A stretch of 64,000 bases of DNA, taken from Rickettsia endosymbiont of Culicoides impunctatus (lineage in GTDB: Bacteria > Pseudomonadota > Alphaproteobacteria > Rickettsiales > Rickettsiaceae). The notes beneath the pieces were generated by a model, which was not told the DNA's origin, ran no database searches, and was given only the letters and a program-made list of their open reading frames with translations. The number at the start of each line of letters is the position of its first letter. The first letter of the stretch is position 1. The stretch lies in contig CP084573.1 in the NCBI GenBank assembly GCA_020410785.1, positions 186,001 to 250,000 on the forward strand. Direction: 5' to 3'. The translations under genes were made by a program, and so were the position numbers. Of this stretch, positions 55,641 through 61,315 are shown piece by piece.

Positions 55641-58271
55641 TCAACCTAGTATATTAAGGTTACTAACTATCGAATCAGCAATAAAAGAACGACTTTTTAT
55701 TAGAGGGCTAATGATTTTGTCAACAAAGTCATTTTGTCTGTAATTACCAAACTGCTTCTGATATGCTAACCAAGCTTCTGACGATTTAAAATGTAGTTTC
55801 CTACTAGCCGATGCCACGTCAGCTAGGTTACTACCTCTAACGTGAGTGAATGCTATATTTAAATATTGGTCAGTATCTTTTAAATGAATGTTACTGGCAA
55901 GATTATTAAATATTGCCTTATAATCTATTTTATCATTTAGTTTAGCAATTTTTTGGTGATCAAGTAGTGGATAGATAAATTTCAGCCATTCATCATAACC
56001 AGCTTCTCGGATTTTAAAACTATCGTGACTTTGGTGAGTAATATAGCCTTCTAGCGGTATTATATAACCACCTGCTAGATTAGCTCTATTGATGGCAATT
56101 ATTTGCCATTTATTGATTATTTGAGCGACTAACATTGCCCTTTCGCTACCAGTTGGCTTTTTATCGGGATGGCTAATATTCCATAATTCTTGTATTATGT
56201 CCTTTTCATAGGCAATATCTCCGAACTCGTGTACTACACCAGCTTTCTCTAAATCTCTTGTAAGACCATATAATAACTCTTTGGCAATAGTGTCTTGCCG
56301 TAAATCAGTTTGTCGTAAATATTCTTTTATCGCAGCAACCTTATTCAGATGATTTCTAATAAATCTCTCTATGGCAGCCATCTTGATTAAATTTAGGGCG
56401 TTATTTCTTTTTTTTATAAAACATTCCTTCTTAAAATCATCAATGAACCTATCTATTTGTTTATCTCTTTCTAACAAATCTAATCTTTCCTGTCCGGCAA
56501 ACTCTTTATGGATAGTTTTTAGCTCATCTACTAATTGTTGATCAACAACATCTAGAGTTTTAAATAACTCTTCTAATTCTGAAGGGGCTGCCCCTTGCTT
56601 AACTTTACGTAAAATTTCTTCGGTTCGTTGGTAAATAACATCTTGTTTGATGGCTTCTGCTTGATAAGTAACCTTTTGTTGTTCAGGTAGGTAGGCTATG
56701 TCAGCTTCTAAAGAAGCTAGATGTTCCTGCAGATTGGGGCTGGCATTATTAGTATCAAATTTCTCATCATCACCATGGTAAAAAGATTCAGCCTCTTGTG
56801 GATTCTCAAGATTTATATGTTTGCCTTCCTCTAGCTGCTTTCTTGCTATATATGAGTCCTCTGGCGATAAATCATAGCCTTTAGTTTCCCATTGTTGACG
56901 TTGTAAATTATTGATAATTTGCTGATCTAGTTGTTTTCCTGCTACCAAATATTCCTGAAACTCTGGATTATTAATATGTTGCTGATGTAATTGTTGTAAT
57001 TTGCCTTTTTCTTCTAGCAGAATATCAAAGAACCATTTTGGTATATTCAAATGCTTTGAAGAATTGGCTTCGCAAAACTGCGGGGTATTCGCGTACTCAC
57101 GTACTAGTTGTACGCTCCGTTCGCTCACCCCTTGTTTTACGTTCCAATTCTCCAGATCATTCGAATATATTTGCTCAATCTTGCCATTAGTACCAAACTG
57201 GTCTTGCATATGTTGTTGTAATTCTGCTATTTTCCGCAGTTGAGCAAAATATAAAGGATATTGTTGCTCGGCTGCCGTAATTAATTGTAACTTCTTTGCT
57301 TGTAACTCAGCTAAACTTAATAAAGAACTTTCAATATTGGTACTGTTACTTTTTGGTACCTGACTATCAACTTGCCCAGTTTCCATTGTCCTATCCATTG
57401 CTTGAGGAGATGACTCTGTTAGTACAGCATCAATATTCTCTTTTAACTGACCATCAACTATCGGGTGTAAAGTCTCAACTTCCGGACGTAACTTATTGGA
57501 ATACACGTATAATCTGTCTCGCAAATATTTAGCCGAATAACCAACACCGTGCAAAGTTGCACCAAATAAACCACTTTCTATAATATTAACCAAACTATCT
57601 GACAAGTCATAAGGTCTTTGTTCAGTATGTCGTTCATTATAAAGAAATGGTTCGATAGCTGCCTGACCTACCGCACCACCGACCAAGCCCTTAGCTAAGG
57701 TTGTTGGAAGTTTGCCATATTTTAAAGCAGCTGCCGCCCACATTGCAGGTTTACCAATAGGCACGAAGCTAGCCGCAATATTAATTAGTGATAAATTACC
57801 AAATACTATCTCAGCTCCAAATTTGCCAATAGCCTCAACTAATCCGCCTTTACCTGCCGCAATAATATAGTCATTAATTTCTCGCTGCTTTTTCATCTCT
57901 AAAATATCTTCTACTAGTTGATTGGTAAAATTAGGGTCATACTTTAAACCTGAGTCAGCATATTTTTGCTCAAACTCTTCCCTGGTTAGTTTGTTATTAT
58001 AATTTTTAAAATATTTAGCAATATCTTGTAACTCAGGATCAATAATATCTTGTGGGTTAAAAGCTCGCCCTAAAGTTGATAGGCTTGGACTATCTGCATA
58101 AGCTTGGCTACTAACTGCCTGCCAAACATCCATTTTGCTGCTACCTAACAAATCAAAGACAGTATTATAAGATATACGCTCCGGTAATAAGGTAGAATAG
58201 TAACGTTGGTGAATTGGTTTGCTATTTGCCTGATAATCTAAGTAATTATTTAAGCTGTCATTATTTTTCAT
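55641..58271 (-). CDS. Internal virion (gp16-like) protein, N-terminal part, with in-frame palindromic element
   Basis: An 876-residue frame ending at an in-frame TGA (55641-55643; NILG-stop-SIGVMENMG). The N-terminal third has two hydrophobic glycine/alanine-rich stretches (IAASFVPIGKPAMWAAAALK, LVGGAVGQAAIEPF), as expected of a DNA-ejection protein that enters the membrane. The rest is charged coiled coil. About 31 residues near VSERSVQLVREYANTPQF come from an in-frame palindromic element (57060-57151). Its start is 4 nt past the previous gene's stop. Confidence 0.65.
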   Translation of the reverse strand: MKNNDSLNNYLDYQANSKPIHQRYYSTLLPERISYNTVFDLLGSSKMDVWQAVSSQAYADSPSLSTLGRAFNPQDIIDPELQDIAKYFKNYNNKLTREEFEQKYADSGLKYDPNFTNQLVEDILEMKKQREINDYIIAAGKGGLVEAIGKFGAEIVFGNLSLINIAASFVPIGKPAMWAAAALKYGKLPTTLAKGLVGGAVGQAAIEPFLYNERHTEQRPYDLSDSLVNIIESGLFGATLHGVGYSAKYLRDRLYVYSNKLRPEVETLHPIVDGQLKENIDAVLTESSPQAMDRTMETGQVDSQVPKSNSTNIESSLLSLAELQAKKLQLITAAEQQYPLYFAQLRKIAELQQHMQDQFGTNGKIEQIYSNDLENWNVKQGVSERSVQLVREYANTPQFCEANSSKHLNIPKWFFDILLEEKGKLQQLHQQHINNPEFQEYLVAGKQLDQQIINNLQRQQWETKGYDLSPEDSYIARKQLEEGKHINLENPQEAESFYHGDDEKFDTNNASPNLQEHLASLEADIAYLPEQQKVTYQAEAIKQDVIYQRTEEILRKVKQGAAPSELEELFKTLDVVDQQLVDELKTIHKEFAGQERLDLLERDKQIDRFIDDFKKECFIKKRNNALNLIKMAAIERFIRNHLNKVAAIKEYLRQTDLRQDTIAKELLYGLTRDLEKAGVVHEFGDIAYEKDIIQELWNISHPDKKPTGSERAMLVAQIINKWQIIAINRANLAGGYIIPLEGYITHQSHDSFKIREAGYDEWLKFIYPLLDHQKIAKLNDKIDYKAIFNNLASNIHLKDTDQYLNIAFTHVRGSNLADVASASRKLHFKSSEAWLAYQKQFGNYRQNDFVDKIISPLIKSRSFIADSIVSNLNILG
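57060..57151. repeat. Palindromic element AGAATTGG...CCAATTCT inserted in a coding frame
   Basis: The inverted ends are AGAATTGGCTTCGCAAAAC and, at the right, GTTTTACGTTCCAATTCT. The centre contains GTACTCACGTACTAGTTG and is higher in GC than the host gene. It keeps the reading frame of the virion protein, as known for Rickettsia palindromic elements. A target duplication was not evident. Its ends differ from the AGACTTCCTG and CGTCATTGCG types, so it is a third family. Confidence 0.78.
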
Positions 58272-58275
58272 CGTA

Positions 58276-60318
58276 CTAATCTATTGAATATGATTCAGAG
58301 ATACCTTGTAATAATCTTTGCTTTTGTCGCTCTAAAGCTTGAGGCTTGTTGAGTTCTATCAAATCAAATTTTAATATTTTACCATCTTCTGTCATAACTG
58401 GCATATACTGACCGTCTTTCGTCAGGAAAGTATAATAGACACTCTTTTTATCAGGCGTTAGTTTCCATCTGCCTTGTTGTAAAGATTCTCGTATTTTTAC
58501 AGCAGCATATTGTCCTGTTGGGTCGTTGATATTATCGATAATATGGCTACCACTACCCTTAGCTACAATAGTACCATAATCACAAGCTATATTACCGCTA
58601 ATAATAGCAAGTTGCAGCTCTGCTAGACTACTCTCTATGTAATCAGCATTCAAATCAATAATCATACGTTGTGCTACCACCTGACGGGGTATTATTATAT
58701 TCTTACTATCTAGTCGCATATAGACCTTACTAATCAATTCTTGGGTTGCTTTTTTTACTGCTTTGTCAATTGGTAAATCTTCCGTACGTTGGTAGTATTT
58801 AGCTAAATATTTTATGGCTTGCCGTGTTTGGTTAATCTCTGTTTCGTTTTGAATATCAGTTTTAGCTAAATTCTTACCCCATTGCTTTAATATATCATTT
58901 TTGTCAATTTCTTTGTTAAATTCTGTCATTTCATGATTGATAAATAATGGCTGACTTTTTAATGATAGCTCATTAACTAATGCGATCATCTGTATAAAGG
59001 CTGATGCAGTCTTACGGTCGTAAAGTCTACTTTCAGCATAGAATTGAGTCAAACACTCTAAATCTCCCTTACCCCTTAAGATTTCGTCCATTATCTCCAA
59101 GTCAAATTGTTCCCCGCCTTCTGTATCATCATCTCGCAGACTAATTATACTATCAGTGACTTGTTTAATTTGGTTAACATCTTTAGTATCAATCTTTTTT
59201 GAATACTCATCACATTCTTTGTTCATTAAATATCTCTGATCGTAACTAGGGATGCCTTTTTGTTCTTGCAATTGTTTCCTAAGCAAGAAACGTTGTGACC
59301 ATGGTATGTTGTTAGGTATTTCACCGTTTTCCTCAACCAATCTAGCTGGGTCTGTTTGAGCCAATTTAAGCTGTTTGTTAAACTGCTCTAGTAAAATATG
59401 ATATATTTGCTCTTTTTTGTCATAATCAACATCTCCGCTCTTTGGAGCAATTTGTTGTAATATTTCCTGACATTGGTTGAATGGTAGGTATTTTAATTGT
59501 TGCGAGACAATAAAAGCCTGCTTATACAAAGCTTCTTGGGTTCTGAATTGCAATAATCGTGGATCATCAATATTAAAGCTGGCTTGTAGTAGATTCTCAA
59601 CACCATTAACACCTTTGCCAGTATTTAGGATACTGTGCAAATGGGCATTGGTAAGCGAACTAAGTTGATGTTGTCTCATTAATTGCTGATGATGTATTAG
59701 ATTATTTGCTTGTCCCTCTAGCTTAACCCTTTGTTCAAGCGACAAATCTTCTTTCCATTCAGCAACTATATTGGGATTTAATATAGCATCCGGCGAATGC
59801 TTTAAAGTACCTTGTGCTGCAGCAAATGCTAAAGCATGTCTGGCATTGACTAGCATTTGTTCTTTTTCTTGCGGCAATAATGATAAAGAGCTAATAGCTA
59901 TTATGCTATCTTGTAAATTACTAGCATAAAGTTCAGGATTATCATAAGTAGCAATCTTAAACTTTTCGATAGCTTCAATTGCTAAATGGTTACGTTTACC
60001 ATCAATCAGCTTGGCTTCTGTATGGCTTATATGTCCAGCTAAAGATATTTTATATTCATTAATCTTAGCTTGCAACATACGCTTAGTCAGTGGGTTCTTG
60101 GCTTGTTGCAGATAATCTACAGCCCGCTTATCATACTTGCCTAAAAAATACTCGATGAACGGTTTGTTATTTTCTAAAAAATCCGGATGAAATTCATCAA
60201 ATTGCGTCAAGCAACCAAAACCACCAGTTTTGTTATCGCTAACTACCTCAATATTACTCTGTGATTGATGCAAATGCGTAGTGGTCTCTTTAATAAAATC
60301 TGCCCATAAATTTGGCAT
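58276..60318 (-). CDS. Internal virion (gp15-like) protein
   Basis: A 680-residue, almost entirely helical protein. Internal repeats resemble phage virion proteins (KEQMLVNARHALAFAAAQGT, then KHSPDAILNPN). There is no signal peptide or membrane segment. Position between the gp14-like and gp16-like genes suggests a T7 gp15-type ejectosome component; this is inference. In the same frame upstream, a 25-codon stretch from an ATG at 60414 (MKWQVIAGISQKINEEAKGY) ends in a TAG at 60337. It is either a separate small gene or a lost N-terminus. Confidence 0.65.
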   Translation of the reverse strand: MPNLWADFIKETTTHLHQSQSNIEVVSDNKTGGFGCLTQFDEFHPDFLENNKPFIEYFLGKYDKRAVDYLQQAKNPLTKRMLQAKINEYKISLAGHISHTEAKLIDGKRNHLAIEAIEKFKIATYDNPELYASNLQDSIIAISSLSLLPQEKEQMLVNARHALAFAAAQGTLKHSPDAILNPNIVAEWKEDLSLEQRVKLEGQANNLIHHQQLMRQHQLSSLTNAHLHSILNTGKGVNGVENLLQASFNIDDPRLLQFRTQEALYKQAFIVSQQLKYLPFNQCQEILQQIAPKSGDVDYDKKEQIYHILLEQFNKQLKLAQTDPARLVEENGEIPNNIPWSQRFLLRKQLQEQKGIPSYDQRYLMNKECDEYSKKIDTKDVNQIKQVTDSIISLRDDDTEGGEQFDLEIMDEILRGKGDLECLTQFYAESRLYDRKTASAFIQMIALVNELSLKSQPLFINHEMTEFNKEIDKNDILKQWGKNLAKTDIQNETEINQTRQAIKYLAKYYQRTEDLPIDKAVKKATQELISKVYMRLDSKNIIIPRQVVAQRMIIDLNADYIESSLAELQLAIISGNIACDYGTIVAKGSGSHIIDNINDPTGQYAAVKIRESLQQGRWKLTPDKKSVYYTFLTKDGQYMPVMTEDGKILKFDLIELNKPQALERQKQRLLQGISESYSID

Positions 60319-60336
60319 TTCTACGCTGGCATCTTT

Positions 60337-60414
60337 CTACAGTTTACGTATCAAATAGCCTTTAGCTTCCTCATTAATTTTCTGACTTATTCCTGCTATA
60401 ACTTGCCATTTCAT
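60337..60414 (-). CDS. Possible small phage ORF or severed N-terminus (25 aa)
   Basis: This frame encodes 25 residues ending YLIRKL, then TAG. The next six codons run in the same frame into the ATG of the 680-residue protein. Small independent genes are common in such cassettes, but the shared frame fits one more single-nonsense break. There is no strong ribosome site. Confidence 0.3.
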   Translation of the reverse strand: MKWQVIAGISQKINEEAKGYLIRKL

Positions 60415-60444
60415 CTTATTTAGTCACTTTTTTATTAAACTTTA

Positions 60445-60522
60445 GTTATATCTATAAATATAACAGATTTTTATAATCCACTAATAGCTATTGCCATTAT
60501 TTTTGCGGTATTCTTATTTTTT
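60445..60522 (-). repeat. Dispersed palindromic repeat, copy 2
   Basis: This is the reverse complement of the 1401-1486 repeat. It shares ATACCGCAAAAATAATG, GCTATTAGTGGA and ATCTGTTATATTTATAGATA. The outer hairpin arm is shorter here (GTTATAT with ATATAAC). It touches the stop codon of the gp14-like gene and could serve as an intercistronic hairpin. Confidence 0.8.
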
Positions 60523-61087
60523 ACTTGTCTATTATACCTTCGTTAATTCTTGATATCCTAGCCAGATCAGATACTCCGCTTAAAACCGTACCAAGATTCT
60601 GCCAAGGTGAAGCTGACCTGATCGAAGCAATATTACGGTTAATTGTCTCCTTGTTTAAATCAATCATTGCCGTATTTAAGTTTGATCTTGGTCTTTGGTG
60701 AAAATGTTCAGCTTCTACACTTCTTGCCTTCATCTCATCCATATAAGCCATATGTCGTAGTAATAAACCAGCTGAATCAGTGCCAGTTATACCAATACCA
60801 GTTTTCAGGATATTATAGCCCAATTGTTGGCGATTATATAACTGCTCCTGCCTCAGCATATCGACATGATAACTTGATATTGCTCCATATTCCGCCGTTC
60901 TTTCGATTAGTTGTTGACGGTCAAACCTGACATTCTCCTGTTGCTGCCTCAACAAATGCTGCTGCTCATATAAGGCTTGCTTGGTTTTCTCTTTGTTACT
61001 CCTGAGTTGAGCATAAGTATTAAACAAAGAGGCTACTGTAGCAAATATACTCTCTTTACTCGAGAAAAAATTTAGGAGATCAAACAT
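60521..61087 (-). CDS. Internal virion (gp14-like) protein
   Basis: A 188-residue helical protein beginning MFDLLNFFSSKESIFATVAS. A long Gln/Arg-rich helix (YEQQHLLRQQQENVRFDRQQ) and a central glycine/alanine-rich patch (GIGITGTDSAGLLLRHMAYM) follow. Short Gln-rich helical proteins of this shape occur in podovirus ejection complexes. Assignment is by shape and position between the tail gene and the gp15-like gene. The stop codon abuts the dispersed repeat. Confidence 0.6.
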   Translation of the reverse strand: MFDLLNFFSSKESIFATVASLFNTYAQLRSNKEKTKQALYEQQHLLRQQQENVRFDRQQLIERTAEYGAISSYHVDMLRQEQLYNRQQLGYNILKTGIGITGTDSAGLLLRHMAYMDEMKARSVEAEHFHQRPRSNLNTAMIDLNKETINRNIASIRSASPWQNLGTVLSGVSDLARISRINEGIIDK

Positions 61088-61204
61088 TGCTATTTTTTAC
61101 CGTTTAAAGATTTTTAGCTATTTAATTTATTGCAAAAATATGTTATACTATAACTAGTATTAGTTGTGTAATGTGCTGAAAAATCTGCCTAACGGGGGGT
61201 ATTT

Positions 61205-61315
61205 TTAGCAGTCGATTCTTTCGAAGAATAGGGCATTATCCGATTGGTACTTGGACTGGGGAACTCGGTCGGCGTTATGACCCTTGTGGTTAGTGGGGGT
61301 CTCTCGCTTATTCAT
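61205..61315 (-). CDS. Possible small phage protein (36 aa) in a GC-rich patch
   Basis: The ATG overlaps the stop of the tail gene (ATGA), a typical coupling. The peptide starts MNKRETPTNHKGHNADRVPQ and is very polar. The position fits T7 gene 13, but the length does not. The DNA is much richer in GC than its surroundings and contains ATTCTT-TCG-AAGAAT, so it may instead be a structured or repeat-derived segment. Confidence 0.3.
   Translation of the reverse strand: MNKRETPTNHKGHNADRVPQSKYQSDNALFFERIDC

Noticed and set aside
44494..55643. Stop-codon reassignment as an explanation for the many in-frame stops
   Set aside because: TAA, TGA and possibly TAG all appear as internal stops, and the same codons end intact housekeeping genes such as nuoD, ffh and lspA. 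No single reassignment fits.
61140..61311. tmRNA, 6S RNA or tRNA-like gene in the GC-rich patch
   Set aside because: No acceptor stem, T-loop consensus or tag-peptide reading frame could be identified.
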